Assembly: GCA_002746935.1 (NCBI GenBank)
Contig: PDRW01000042.1
Span: forward strand, 1-64,000
DNA from: Rhodobacterales bacterium
Lineage (GTDB): Bacteria > Pseudomonadota > Alphaproteobacteria > Rhodobacterales > Rhodobacteraceae
Direction of reading: 5' to 3'
DNA: 64,000 bases
A program made the translations under genes and the position numbers. Below the pieces are notes generated by a model. The model had not been told where the DNA came from, ran no database searches, and saw only the letters and a list, made by a program, of their open reading frames with translations. Shown in pieces: positions 9,341-18,132 of the stretch (its first letter is position 1; every line of letters starts with the position of its first letter).

Positions 9341-10186
9341 ATGACGACGCATCCTCCCTTTGGGCCCGACTTCCGCTGGCCCGACTTCAACTGGCCCGAA
9401 TTCCTCCCCGGCTGGGTCTGGCTGGTGGGCGCGGGCCCCGGCGACCCCGGGCTGCTCACGCTCCACGCGGTCAACGCGCTGCGCCATGCGGAGACCATCA
9501 TCCACGACGGTCTGGTGGCGCCCGCGATCCTCGACTGGGCCAACCCGGAGGCCGAGCGCATCGCCATGGCCAAGCGCGGCGGGCAGGTGTCGCCGACGCA
9601 GGCCGAGATTTCCGCCCTGCTGGTCGAGCGTGCCCGGGCCGGGCGCCGGGTGTTGCGGCTCAAGGGGGGCGACCCGTTCGTCTTCGGGCGCGGCGGCGAG
9701 GAGGGACAGGTGCTTGCGCGCGCGGGCATTCCCTTCCGGCTGGTGCCGGGGATCACCGCCGGGATCGGCGGGCTGGGCTATGCCGGCATCCCGGTGACAC
9801 ACGGGCGGGTCAACGCCGCGGTGACCTTCGTGACCGGCCATGACATCAACGGCCACGCCCCGCCGCTCGACTGGGCGGCGATCGCGCGCGCGAGCCCGGT
9901 GATCGTGCTCTATATGGGGATGCGCACGCTCGGCGAGATCGCGGACAAGCTGATCGCCGCCGGGCGCGGGCCGGAAGAGCCGGTGGCGCTGGTGCAAAAC
10001 GCCTCGACCCCGGAACAGAAGGTGCTGGAAACCAGCCTCGCCCGCGCCGCCGCCGAGGCCGAAGCCGCGGGGTTCGGCGCGCCGGTCATCACCTGCATCG
10101 GCCGCACGGCGCTGCTGCGGCAGGCGCTGGACTGGCAGGGACAGGCGGCCGGTGACGCGCTGCGCAACCCGGACCCGCTCACATGA
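9341..10186 (+). CDS. cobA: Uroporphyrinogen-III C-methyltransferase
   Basis: 281 aa. It adds methyl groups at C2 and C7 of uroporphyrinogen III to give precorrin-2, the entry to cobalamin and sirohaem. Motifs: VGAGPGDPGLLTLHAV (P-loop-like, residues 24-39), RLKGGDPFVFGRGGEE, VPGITAG, FVTGHD and YMGMRTL. The N-terminal 20 residues are unusual, rich in Trp, Pro and Phe (FRWPDFNWPEFLPGW). The gene is divergent from cbiD with about 107 bp between starts and overlaps cobB by four bases. Confidence 0.94.
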   Translation: MTTHPPFGPDFRWPDFNWPEFLPGWVWLVGAGPGDPGLLTLHAVNALRHAETIIHDGLVAPAILDWANPEAERIAMAKRGGQVSPTQAEISALLVERARAGRRVLRLKGGDPFVFGRGGEEGQVLARAGIPFRLVPGITAGIGGLGYAGIPVTHGRVNAAVTFVTGHDINGHAPPLDWAAIARASPVIVLYMGMRTLGEIADKLIAAGRGPEEPVALVQNASTPEQKVLETSLARAAAEAEAAGFGAPVITCIGRTALLRQALDWQGQAAGDALRNPDPLT

Positions 10187-11454
10187 GCGGCAGGGGGCTG
10201 ATCCTTGCCGCGCCGGGCTCGGGCAGCGGCAAGACCACGCTGACGCTCGGGCTTCTGCGCGCCTTTGCCCGGCAGGGCGTGGCGGTGCGCGGGGCAAAAT
10301 CGGGCCCGGATTATATCGACCCGCGGTTCCACGAGGCCGCCTGCCACCGCCCCTGCCTCAGTCTCGACAGCTGGGCGATGCGGCCCGAACGCATCGCCGC
10401 GCTGGCGGCGGGCACGGGGCTTTTGCTGATCGAAGGCGCCATGGGGCTGTTCGACGGCGCGCCGCCCGCCGGAAAGGGCGCCACCGCCGATCTGGCGCGC
10501 ATCCTCGGGCTGCCGGTGGTGCTGGTGGTGGATGCGAGCCATATGGCCCAGAGCATCGCGCCGCTGGTTGCGGGGTTCGCGGCGCATGACCCGGCGGTCG
10601 GGGTGGCGGCGGTGATCCTCAACAAGGTGGGCTCGCCGCGCCACGAGAAAATGCTGCGCGATGCGCTGGCCCCCTCGGGTCTGCCGGTGATCGGGGCGAT
10701 GTATCGCAGCTCGGGGCTGGAACATCCGTCACGCCACCTCGGGCTGGTGCAGGCGGGCGAACACCCCGATCTTGACGCCTGGCTCGACCGGGTGGCGGAC
10801 AAGGTGGCGGCCTCGGTGGATATGGTGGCACTCGCGGCGCTGGCCCAGTCGCTTCCCGAAGCCCCCGCGGCCCCGCGCCTCGCCCCGCCGGGCGGGCGCA
10901 TCGCCGTGGCCGCCGACCGCGCCTTCGCCTTCGCCTATCCGCATATCCTCGCCGACTGGCGGACGGCAGGCGCGGAGATCCGCCCGTTCTCGCCCTTGGC
11001 CGACGAGGCGCCGGACACGGCGGCGGATTTCATCTTTCTGCCCGGGGGCTATCCGGAGCTTCACGCCGGGGCGCTGGCCACCGCCCACCGCTTCAGGGCG
11101 GGGATGCGCGCGGCACGCTGTCCGGTCTGGGGCGAATGCGGTGGCTATATGGTGATGGGCGAAGGGCTGATCGACGCGGGCGGCACCCGCCACGAGATGC
11201 TCGGCCTGCTGGGGCTGGAGACCAGTTTCGCCCGCCGCAAGCTGCATCTGGGCTACCGCCACGCCGAGGCGGTGCGGGGGCCGTTTCCCGGGCGCTGGCG
11301 GGCGCATGAATTTCACTATGCCACGACGCTGAAGGCCGAGGGCGCCCCGCTGTTTGCCACCAGCGATGCCGAGGGCCATGCGCTGCCGGATCAGGGGCTG
11401 GTGAACGGCCGGGCGGCCGGGTCGTTTCTGCATCTGGTCGACCGGGACGGGTGA
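10183..11454 (+). CDS. cobB: Cobyrinate a,c-diamide synthase
   Basis: 423 aa. It amidates carboxylates a and c of (hydrogeno)byrinate using glutamine and ATP. The N-terminal half is a dethiobiotin-synthetase-like ATPase (PGSGSGKTTLTLGLL at residues 9-23; KSGPDYIDPRFHEAA; LIEGAMGLFDG). The C-terminal half is a type I glutamine amidotransferase with the nucleophile Cys in WGECGGYMVMG and a His in WRAHEFHY. ATGA overlap with cobA shows co-translation. The dispersed repeat (11470) and mobile repeat (11591) follow its stop. Confidence 0.94.
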   Translation: MSGRGLILAAPGSGSGKTTLTLGLLRAFARQGVAVRGAKSGPDYIDPRFHEAACHRPCLSLDSWAMRPERIAALAAGTGLLLIEGAMGLFDGAPPAGKGATADLARILGLPVVLVVDASHMAQSIAPLVAGFAAHDPAVGVAAVILNKVGSPRHEKMLRDALAPSGLPVIGAMYRSSGLEHPSRHLGLVQAGEHPDLDAWLDRVADKVAASVDMVALAALAQSLPEAPAAPRLAPPGGRIAVAADRAFAFAYPHILADWRTAGAEIRPFSPLADEAPDTAADFIFLPGGYPELHAGALATAHRFRAGMRAARCPVWGECGGYMVMGEGLIDAGGTRHEMLGLLGLETSFARRKLHLGYRHAEAVRGPFPGRWRAHEFHYATTLKAEGAPLFATSDAEGHALPDQGLVNGRAAGSFLHLVDRDG

Positions 11455-11469
11455 GACCGTGGCCGGCGC

Positions 11470-11503
11470 CGGGTTTGAGTATTTGACCCAGGAAAAAGGG
11501 GCT
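11470..11503. repeat. Intergenic CAAATACTC repeat, copy 1 (reverse orientation)
   Basis: Reverse complement reads CCTTTTTCCTGGGTCAAATACTC, matching the start of the copies at 20985, 34486 and 50399. This copy lacks the following CCGGGGGTCCGGGG part. It lies after the cobB stop. Confidence 0.6.
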
Positions 11504-11590
11504 TTCGTTGCAGCAAGGACTGGTTTGGTCGGGCGGGCCGGGGCGCGGCGCGACCATCTGGAGCCTTGGCTTGCCCGGGGCGCGCCGATA

Positions 11591-11692
11591 GAGCGTTATG
11601 CGAAAAACCGGAATCACCTAACGCTGCCTGAAATCAAAGATTTCGGGCGCGTTAGGTGATGCTCTCTATATCAGGTATTTCGTCAAACGCTA
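11591..11692. repeat. 102-bp palindromic mobile repeat, copy 2
   Basis: Perfect TA on both sides (11589-11590 and 11693-11694). Ends GAGCGTTATGCGAAA and TTTCGTCAAACGCTA. The inner stem is ATCACCTAACGC/GCGTTAGGTGAT: compared with copy 1 both arms have changed (G to A, C to T), so pairing is kept. Its right end lies only 12 bp before the ATG of the MFS transporter at 11705; the ribosome site GGGAAG begins immediately after the element, so any promoter of that gene must read through or lie within it. Confidence 0.88.
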
Positions 11693-11704
11693 TAGGGAAG
11701 CACC

Positions 11705-12934
11705 ATGAGCACGCATCACACCCTCGTCGATGACGCCCGCGCGAAGAAGAATGTGGCCATTCTGGTGATCGCCCAGTCGATCGTGGGCGCGCAGATGCCG
11801 ATCATCTTCACCATTGCCGGGCTCGCGGGGGCGACGCTGGCGTCCAACCCCTGCTGGGCGACGCTGCCGATCACCATGACGGTGCTGGCCAACACCCTGA
11901 TGGCCAATCCGATGAGCTGGCTCATGGGGCGCTACGGGCGGCGCGCGGGGTTCTGGCTGGGAACGTTCGGCGGCACGCTCGGCGCGATGACCGGCGCCTA
12001 TGCGCTGATCCATTCGAGCTTCGGATTGTTTCTCGTGGGGGCGTTTTTCACCGGCTGGTATCAGTCGGCGCAGGGGTTCTTCCGCTTCGCCGCCGCCGAC
12101 ACTGCCTCGGAGAGTTTCCGGCCCAAGGCGATCTCCTATGTGCTCGCGGGCGGGCTGGTGTCGGCGGTGGTGGGGCCAAGGATCGTGGCCTTGACGGCGG
12201 AAGCGATGCTCGTGCCCTTCCTCGGCTCCTATCTCGCGGTGATCGGGCTCAACCTGCTCGGGATCGTGGTGTTTGCCTTTGTCGACATCCCGAAGCCGGA
12301 GGCGCAGGCGGAGGCGGGGCATCCGGCGGGGCGGTCGACGCTGGAGATGCTGCGGACCCCGACGATCGCTGTGGCCATGGCCGTCGCCATGGTCTCCTAT
12401 GCGCTGATGAACCTGCTGATGACCTCGACGCCGCTGGCGGTGGTCGGCTGCGGTTTCGAGCTCGATACGGCGGCGAATATCGTCTCGGCCCATGTGCTGG
12501 CGATGTATCTGCCGAGCTTCTTCACCGGGCATCTGATCGCCCGTTTCGGCGCGCGGCTGGTCAGCGCCACCGGGCTGGGGATCCTCTTCGCGGCGGGGCT
12601 GGTCGGGCTGTCCGGGGTGGCGCTGGAGAATTTCTACATCGCGCTGATCCTGCTCGGGGTGGGCTGGAACTTTGGCTTCATCGGCGCCACCACGATGCTT
12701 GCGGGGGCGCATGAAGCCTACGAACGCGGCCGGATTCAGGGGGTGAACGACATGGTCGTGTTCGGCGGCGTGACGCTGGCCTCGCTGAGTTCGGGGGCGC
12801 TGATGAACTGCTCCGGCGGCAGCGCGGCAGAGGGCTGGGCCGCGGTCAACCTCGCCTCGCTGCCGCTTCTGGTGCTCGCAGGCGCCGCGCTGATCTGGCT
12901 GGTGATGCGCCCCGGCGATGAGGAGGATCTGTGA
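11705..12934 (+). CDS. Major facilitator superfamily transporter
   Basis: 409 aa with about 12 hydrophobic segments. The loop after helix 2 contains GRYGRRAGFWLG, the conserved MFS G-x-x-x-D/G-R-x-G-R-R type signature. Cytoplasmic middle loop at residues 195-215 (DIPKPEAQAEAGHPAG). Substrate cannot be told. The gene starts directly downstream of mobile repeat copy 2 and is not in an operon with cobB, which lies 250 bp upstream beyond two repeats. Confidence 0.8.
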   Translation: MSTHHTLVDDARAKKNVAILVIAQSIVGAQMPIIFTIAGLAGATLASNPCWATLPITMTVLANTLMANPMSWLMGRYGRRAGFWLGTFGGTLGAMTGAYALIHSSFGLFLVGAFFTGWYQSAQGFFRFAAADTASESFRPKAISYVLAGGLVSAVVGPRIVALTAEAMLVPFLGSYLAVIGLNLLGIVVFAFVDIPKPEAQAEAGHPAGRSTLEMLRTPTIAVAMAVAMVSYALMNLLMTSTPLAVVGCGFELDTAANIVSAHVLAMYLPSFFTGHLIARFGARLVSATGLGILFAAGLVGLSGVALENFYIALILLGVGWNFGFIGATTMLAGAHEAYERGRIQGVNDMVVFGGVTLASLSSGALMNCSGGSAAEGWAAVNLASLPLLVLAGAALIWLVMRPGDEEDL

Positions 12935-13048
12935 GGCAGAGGCGGTTGGGGCCGAGGGGGAACGCAAAGGGAGATGGCAGGAATATGGCAACGCCGGGGG
13001 GGAAGTCACGCAACGCCTTGTTTCATATTGAGAAAATTAGATTCCATT

Positions 13049-13066
13049 AGTCCGGTATTCCGGACT
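13049..13066. promoter_or_regulatory. Dyad motif AGTCCGG-N4-CCGGACT, site 1
   Basis: AGTCCGG, spacer TATT, CCGGACT, preceded by CATT. Sits 80 bp before the IS630 transposase ATG. Same dyad as at 32451 and 42007; likely a protein-binding site. Confidence 0.5.
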
Positions 13067-13146
13067 GAAGCACCGGGCCTGATCGTTGAATCCGGGGGGT
13101 CAGCTTTTGGGTTGTTTGTGATTCATCTTTTTCAGGAGGGTTTTTC

Positions 13147-14209
13147 ATGCCGGCAGCTTTGCCGAATGCACTTCGGGTGCGTTTTCAGGAGTACATTGAA
13201 GAAGGGTCAGGTGGACGTGCGGCGGCAGCCCGTCTGAAGCTTACACCTGCGACAGGTGTTCGCTGGTTACGTCGGATCAGGGACACCGGCACGTCGGAAG
13301 CATCTGTTCAAGGTCGCCCCAAAGGTCATGGCAAGCTGGCACCGTATCAGGAGTTTCTGGAAGACCTGGTGGCCCAGGACGGGGACATCACCTTGCCGGA
13401 ACTGGCTGGTGCATTGGAAGCGGCCACCGGTGTCGTGGCGCATTCTGCTTCCATCGGGCGTTTCCCGCGGAAGCTGGGATACACGTACAAAAAGGTCATT
13501 GGTGGCCACCGAACGACTGCGTGCCCGTGTGAAGCACCCGCGCAGGGATTGGTTGCGACACCGTATGCCAGCCATGCGGGTGCAGCCTGAAAGGCTGGTG
13601 TTCATCGACGAAACGTCGGTGAATACCAATCTGACCCGGCCAGAGCGTCATGCGAAAAACCTGACTCACCCAGGCGCTGCCTGAAATCATGGATTTTGGG
13701 CGCGTCAGGTAATGCTCTTTGTATCAGACATTTCGTCAAACGCTATACGTGGCCGCAGTCTGCAAGGGAAACGGCTGGAAATGGCAGCTCCCTTCGACGC
13801 ATGGGGCACACAGACGTTCATCGCCGGACTGACCCACGATAGCCTCATCGCCCCTTGGGTCATCAAGGGGGCAATGGATGGTGACGCATTCGCAGCATAT
13901 GTCACCGACGGTCTGGCACCGGAACTGGACCCCGGAACGGGTGTCATCTGCGATACCCACGCACCCCATTACAACAAGGCTGCGGCGCAGGCAGTGAGGG
14001 ACGCAGGCTGTTGGTTCCTCTACCTCCCGCCATACTCGCCAGACCTCAATCCGATAGAAATGGCCTTCTCGAAACTGAAGGCACATTTGCGACGGACAGG
14101 AGCCCGAACCTTCGGCCAGATGTTCGATGCCCTTGCCAAAATCTGCGATCTGTTCACACCGCAGGAATGCTGGAACTGCTTTTGCGAAGCTGGATATGGA
14201 TCAACTTAA
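13147..14209 (+). pseudogene. IS630 family transposase, frameshifted and interrupted
   Basis: Begins MPAALPNALRVRF with a helix-turn-helix part (residues 20-60, GRAAAARLKLTPATGVRWL). After YTYKK (near 13490) the sense moves to the +1 frame as SLVATERLRARVKHPRRDWL at the run ACAAAAAGG. The first catalytic Asp is in VFIDETSVNTNLTR. There the 103-bp repeat copy 3 is inserted and brings a TGA. After it, GRSLQGKRL continues in the same frame, with the second Asp in VICDTHAPHYN and the Glu in SPDLNPIEMAF. The frame change may be programmed, as in some IS630 elements, or decay; the insertion surely inactivates it. Inverted ends of the element were not identified. Confidence 0.88.
13643..13745. repeat. 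103-bp palindromic mobile repeat, copy 3, inside IS630
   Basis: Left flank CA (13641-13642), right flank TA (13746-13747). Removing element plus one flank restores ACC CGG CTA CGT GGC CGC, that is T-R-L-R-G-R, the normal IS630 sequence. So it used a TA target inside the transposase gene. Its inner stem has several mismatches (TCACCCAGGCGC against GCGTCAGGTAAT), making it the most decayed stem of the four. Confidence 0.88.
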
Positions 14210-14307
14210 GGGCTCAGCGCTTTAGCCTGGCCCGGCCATTCCTTCAGGAAGGCCTGTCCGCGCGCGGGCGCGGGCCGGCGGGCGCGGGTCGGCGAAAACG
14301 CTGTTGG

Positions 14308-15174
14308 TCAGGCGACGTTGCGCAGTCCTGCGTCCGGTACCACGCCAAGGGCGCGGGCGACATCCCGGGTGAGGCCGGGCTTGTTCATCGTATAGAAATG
14401 CAGCGCCTCGACACCGCCGTCGACCAGATCCGAGGCCAGTTCCGCCGCCAGTGCCACCGCGAGCAGCCGTTGGCGCCTGTCTCGTGCTGCCTTGGCGAAA
14501 GCCGCATCCATCCAGACCGGCACCCGCGCCCCGCAGCGCGCGGCGAAGCGCTTTACCCCGGCCCAGTTTTCCACCGGCAGGATACCGGGGATGATCGGTG
14601 CCGAGATCCCGGCCTTTTCGCAGGCATCGCGGAAGCGGAAGAAGGTTTCGGCCTCGAAGAAGAACTGGGTGATCGCCGAGCTGGCGCCTGCGTCAATCTT
14701 GCGTTTCAGCCAGGCCACGTCGGCCCCGGGCCCCACGGCTTCCGGATGCGGTTCCGGATAGGCCCCGACACGGATGTTGAACCGCCCCGTCGCGGCCAGC
14801 GCCTCGACCAGCGCGACCGTATCGGCAAAGCCGTCCGGGTGCGGCCGGAACGCGCCCTCGCCCTTCGGCGGATCGCCCCGCAGCGCCACGATATCGGTGA
14901 CGCCGGCCTCGGCGTAGCGATCGGCAATCGCCAGCGTCTCGGCCTTCGTCGCCCCGACGCAGGTCAGATGCGCCGCCACCCGCAGCCCGTAGCGCCGCCC
15001 GATGGTCGCCACCGCGTCATGGGTCAGCGCCCGGGTGGTGCCGCCCGCGCCATAGGTGACCGACACGAAATCCGGCCCCAGCGGCGCCAGGTCGCGCAAT
15101 GTATCCGACAGCCGGAAGGCCCCGGCGATATCCTGTGGCGGGAAAAACTCGAAGGAAATGCGCGGGGTCGGCAT
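14308..15174 (-). CDS. metF: Methylenetetrahydrofolate reductase
   Basis: 288 aa. It reduces 5,10-methylene-THF to 5-methyl-THF for methionine synthesis, with FAD. ISFEFFPPQ at residues 5-13 carries the catalytic Glu; SVTYGAGG, HLTCVGAT, ALRGDPPKGEG and GAYPEPHPEA are standard. Start at 15174 is chosen from CGGAG upstream; a start 13 codons earlier lacks a ribosome site. It is divergent from a LysR-type regulator, a common arrangement for metF/metR. Confidence 0.95.
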   Translation of the reverse strand: MPTPRISFEFFPPQDIAGAFRLSDTLRDLAPLGPDFVSVTYGAGGTTRALTHDAVATIGRRYGLRVAAHLTCVGATKAETLAIADRYAEAGVTDIVALRGDPPKGEGAFRPHPDGFADTVALVEALAATGRFNIRVGAYPEPHPEAVGPGADVAWLKRKIDAGASSAITQFFFEAETFFRFRDACEKAGISAPIIPGILPVENWAGVKRFAARCGARVPVWMDAAFAKAARDRRQRLLAVALAAELASDLVDGGVEALHFYTMNKPGLTRDVARALGVVPDAGLRNVA

Positions 15175-15267
15175 GTCTTGGGTCTCCGTCCTGGGGTTTC
15201 TTTCTTGTAGCACAAGATGAAACGTGAGACAAATTCATGTCCTTCACAATCACTATGAAACGCCCTC
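15175..15267. promoter_or_regulatory. Shared metF/metR control region
   Basis: This 93-bp divergent intergenic region contains ATGAA-ACGTGAGACAAA-TTCAT and TTCA-N9-TGAA, partial dyads of the TGAA/TTCA type recognised by MetR proteins. Spacing is wider than the E. coli MetR consensus (TGAA-N5-TTCA), so the site call is tentative. LysR-type regulators usually bind such divergent regions and repress themselves. Confidence 0.4.
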
Positions 15268-16179
15268 ATGTATATCGAATTCCGCCACCTGCGCACCATC
15301 CGCGCCATCCACGAAGCCGGCGGGCTCGCGCGCGCCGCCGACCGGCTGCACATCACCCAGTCGGCGCTGTCGCATCAGGTGAAGGCGCTGGAGGGGCAGG
15401 TGGGGATGGCGCTGTTTCACCGCCGCTCGAAACCGATGAAGCTCAGCCCGGCGGGGCTGAAACTCCTGCGCCTCGCCGAACGGGTGCTGCCCGAGGTCGC
15501 CGCGGTCGAGGAGGAGTTCCGGGCGATGCAGGCCGGACGCTCCGGGCGGCTGCATATCGCGGTCGAATGCCACGCCTGTTTCGGCTGGCTGTTTCCGGTG
15601 CTCGAACAGTTCCGCGCCGCCTGGCCCGAAGTGGATGTCGACATCCGCACCCGCCTTGCCTTCGACGCGCTCGACGCGCTGCGCCGCGAGGAGGTGGATT
15701 TCGTGATCTCTTCCGACCCGGCCGAACTCCCCGGCACGGTTTTCCAGCCGCTGTTCGACTACCAGCCGCTGTTCCTCTGCGCCCGCGACCATCCGCTCGC
15801 CGCGCGCGACTGGATCGGGGCGGAGGATTTCGCCGGCGAAACCCTGCTGCACTACCCGGTGGAGCGCAGCAAGCTCGACATCTTCACCGCCCTGCTCACC
15901 GGCGCCCGGGTCGAGCCGCGCCACATGCGGGCGGTGGAGCTGACCGAGGTGATCCTGATGCTGGTGGCCGCGGGCCGGGGGGTTGCGGTGCTGCCCGACT
16001 GGGTGCTGGGCGAGGTCCGCACCCGGCCCGACTACGTGGTGAAACCGGTCACCGAAACCGGCCTCACCCGCCGGATGTACGCCGCCATCCGCGAAGACGA
16101 CGCCACCCGCCCCTATATCGCCCACATGACCCGGCTGGCGCGCAGCGAAGCGGTGAAACGGCAACGGCCCCGGGGCTGA
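15268..16179 (+). CDS. metR: LysR-family regulator, MetR-like
   Basis: 303 aa. N-terminal winged helix-turn-helix: RHLRTIRAIHEAGGLARAADRLHITQSALSHQVKALE (about residues 6-42). The C-terminal effector domain contains AVECHACFGWLFPVL, as in MetR, which binds homocysteine. Divergent from metF, its expected target. MetR activates methionine synthesis genes; the gene name rests on similarity and this neighbour. Confidence 0.85.
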   Translation: MYIEFRHLRTIRAIHEAGGLARAADRLHITQSALSHQVKALEGQVGMALFHRRSKPMKLSPAGLKLLRLAERVLPEVAAVEEEFRAMQAGRSGRLHIAVECHACFGWLFPVLEQFRAAWPEVDVDIRTRLAFDALDALRREEVDFVISSDPAELPGTVFQPLFDYQPLFLCARDHPLAARDWIGAEDFAGETLLHYPVERSKLDIFTALLTGARVEPRHMRAVELTEVILMLVAAGRGVAVLPDWVLGEVRTRPDYVVKPVTETGLTRRMYAAIREDDATRPYIAHMTRLARSEAVKRQRPRG

Positions 16180-16290
16180 ACCAGCCCCGCGCTCTGCCTT
16201 CCCGCCGGCCACGCTCCACCTTCCCACCCGTCCGCCCTTGGCAAGCCCCGGCCGCGCCAGTATAGGCCGGGCAACAGACAGGAGCCGGAC

Positions 16291-17082
16291 ATGAGCCAAG
16301 GCAGCGCCAACCTCAACGTGATGATCAAGGCCGCCCGCAAGGCGGGCCGGTCGCTGGTGAAGGATTTCCGCGAGGTCGAGAACCTCCAGGTCTCGATGAA
16401 GGGGGCGGGCGATTTCGTCTCCCGCGCCGATATCGCCGCCGAGAAGATCATCCACGAAGAGCTGATGGGCGCCCGCCCGACCTATGGCTGGCTCGGCGAG
16501 GAAGGCGGCGAAGAGGCGGGCAAGGATCCGACCCGCCGCTGGATCGTCGATCCGCTCGACGGCACCACCAATTTCCTCCACGGGCTGCCGCATTGGGCGG
16601 TGTCGATCGCGCTGGAACACAAGGGCGAGATCGTCGCGGGCGTGATCTTCGACCCGGCCAAGGACGAGATGTTCTTCGCCGAAAAGGGCCAGGGCGCCTG
16701 GATCAACGAAAGCCGGCTGCGGGTGTCGGGGCGCAAACGGATGATCGAGGGGCTGTTCGCCACCGGTCTGCCCTGGGGCACGCGCCCCGACCTGCCCGAG
16801 ACGCTCCAGGACCTCGCCCGGCTCTCGCCCGCCTGCGCCGGGGTGCGCCGCTGGGGCGCCGGGGCGCTCGACCTCGCTTATGTGGCAGCGGGCCGGTTCG
16901 ACGGCTACTGGGAACGCCGCATCAACCTCTGGGACATCGCCGCCGGCCTCGTCATCCTGCGTGAAGCGGGCGGGCTGGTCGAAGCCATCGACCCCGAGAG
17001 CAATGTGCAGGACAGCGGCGACGTGCTCGCCGCCAACGAGGCGCTGTTCAGCAAATTCGCCGCTGTGATTCGCAACCGCTGA
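16291..17082 (+). CDS. Inositol monophosphatase family protein (SuhB-like)
   Basis: 263 aa. Mg-dependent phosphatase of the FIG superfamily. Metal-binding motifs: GEEGGE (Glu near residue 70), WIVDPLDGTTNFLHGLP (DPxDGT, about residues 88-104), and WERRINLWDIAAGLVILREAGG (WDxxAG). ACAGGAG precedes the ATG by six bases. It could act on inositol phosphates or, like SuhB, bind the transcription machinery; sequence alone does not separate these. Confidence 0.9.
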   Translation: MSQGSANLNVMIKAARKAGRSLVKDFREVENLQVSMKGAGDFVSRADIAAEKIIHEELMGARPTYGWLGEEGGEEAGKDPTRRWIVDPLDGTTNFLHGLPHWAVSIALEHKGEIVAGVIFDPAKDEMFFAEKGQGAWINESRLRVSGRKRMIEGLFATGLPWGTRPDLPETLQDLARLSPACAGVRRWGAGALDLAYVAAGRFDGYWERRINLWDIAAGLVILREAGGLVEAIDPESNVQDSGDVLAANEALFSKFAAVIRNR

Positions 17083-17345
17083 CGACACCGGCGCCGGCCC
17101 CCGCCCGCACCGCCGGCGCCTCGCGGCTGACCCGGGCACTGCCCCGGTGCCGGAGCAGATTTCCGGCCGGTCCGGGGCGAAAAGCATTACTGTTCATATA
17201 TATGTAAACTTGCAGAATTTGGCCTCTGGAATCGCCGGATGTCGCCCAACTTGCGCCCGCTTTCCGGGCCAAGTTGCGGGCTGAACAAAAGATCTTCCAA
17301 TGATCTGCTCTGACAACGATCTGTCCTGACCTGGAGAAATGTAAC
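17083..17345. promoter_or_regulatory. AT-rich leader before the pilin-like gene
   Basis: 263 bp without a gene. 17187-17215 (TACTGTTCATATATATGTAAACTTGC) is strongly AT-rich against this genome and is a likely promoter or regulator site. TGACCTGGAGAAATGTAAC before the ATG supplies GGAG as ribosome site. Confidence 0.4.
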
Positions 17346-17564
17346 ATGAAAAAGAGCCTGTTTCCACAATTGTTGCGGCTGACTCACCAGTCGCGCCGGT
17401 TTTCCCGCGAAGAAGACGGCGCGGTGACCGTGGATTGGGTCGTGCTGACCGCCTCGATCATGCTGCTTGGCCTTGCGGCCGGCATTATCGTCGGGACGGA
17501 GGCGACGGAACTGGGCGGCAGGATCGGCGAGACTGTGAGCGAACGGCCCGTCAATCCGGGCTGA
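17346..17564 (+). CDS. Flp/Fap-type pilin-like small protein
   Basis: 72 aa. A basic leader of about 25 residues is followed by EEDGAVTVDWVVLTASIMLLGLAAGIIVG: an acidic pre-cleavage motif, then one long hydrophobic helix, the layout of Flp pilins of the Tad system in Rhodobacteraceae. The usual G/E-F/Y cleavage site is not perfectly kept. No tad/cpa assembly genes are in the window, so it is an orphan gene and may depend on a Tad locus elsewhere. Confidence 0.7.
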   Translation: MKKSLFPQLLRLTHQSRRFSREEDGAVTVDWVVLTASIMLLGLAAGIIVGTEATELGGRIGETVSERPVNPG

Positions 17565-17893
17565 GCGCGGCCAAGGGCGGCTGGCCGGGGAATTTGCCTG
17601 CTGCCATGGGCCCCGGGGCCGAGACCGGGCGCATTCGGGCGGCCGCCCGATGCGTCGGCCCGGGAAGGAGGTCAGAATGCGCTCCGGGTGCTTTCGGGCG
17701 CCCGCGCCCCCTGCCGCCTCCGCACGCCCGGCACACTGCACCGGCACACTGCTCCGCAGGAGCCGGGAGCGGGCCTCCGGGTGGTCCGGCTGGCCTTCAG
17801 TGCGCGACCGGAACCCGGGACCACCTGCCCGCCGCCAGACCGATACCGCTACTGCCCCCAAACCGAGTATGAAGCCGCCGGCAGGGCCCAATA
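17565..17893. other. No gene recognised
   Basis: GC-rich DNA between the pilin-like gene and mobile repeat copy 4. No reading frame with a ribosome site or recognisable product on either strand. Confidence 0.5.
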
Positions 17894-17995
17894 GAGCGCC
17901 ATGCAACGAGCCGCCATCACCTGACGCTTCCTGAAACCCATGGATTTCCATGCGTCAGGTGATGTTCCTTGTGTCAGGTGTTTCGTCAGACACCA
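17894..17995. repeat. 102-bp palindromic mobile repeat, copy 4
   Basis: Left TA (17892-17893), right CA (17996-17997). Outer ends are diverged (GAGCGCCATGCAACG; TTTCGTCAGACACCA), but the inner stem ATCACCTGACGC/GCGTCAGGTGAT is perfect. It has the same length as copies 1 and 2, so the alignment is firm. It lies 140 bp before a duplicated tRNA-Leu fragment. Confidence 0.8.
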
Positions 17996-18132
17996 CAGGC
18001 GACCAGGGGTACGCGCATCGAGGGGGGGTGATCGCGGATCGGGACCATGGGGCGCGTGTCCCATGGGCGGGGTAGCAACGCCAAGCGGCGGGCTTTTCTG
18101 CGGCGCTGCAATCGACTACGCTCGCGCCGCCG

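Noticed and set aside
15253-17187. 644-codon minus-strand frame
   Set aside because: It runs antisense across metR and the SuhB-like gene, both of which have clear families; composition is typical of a shadow frame.
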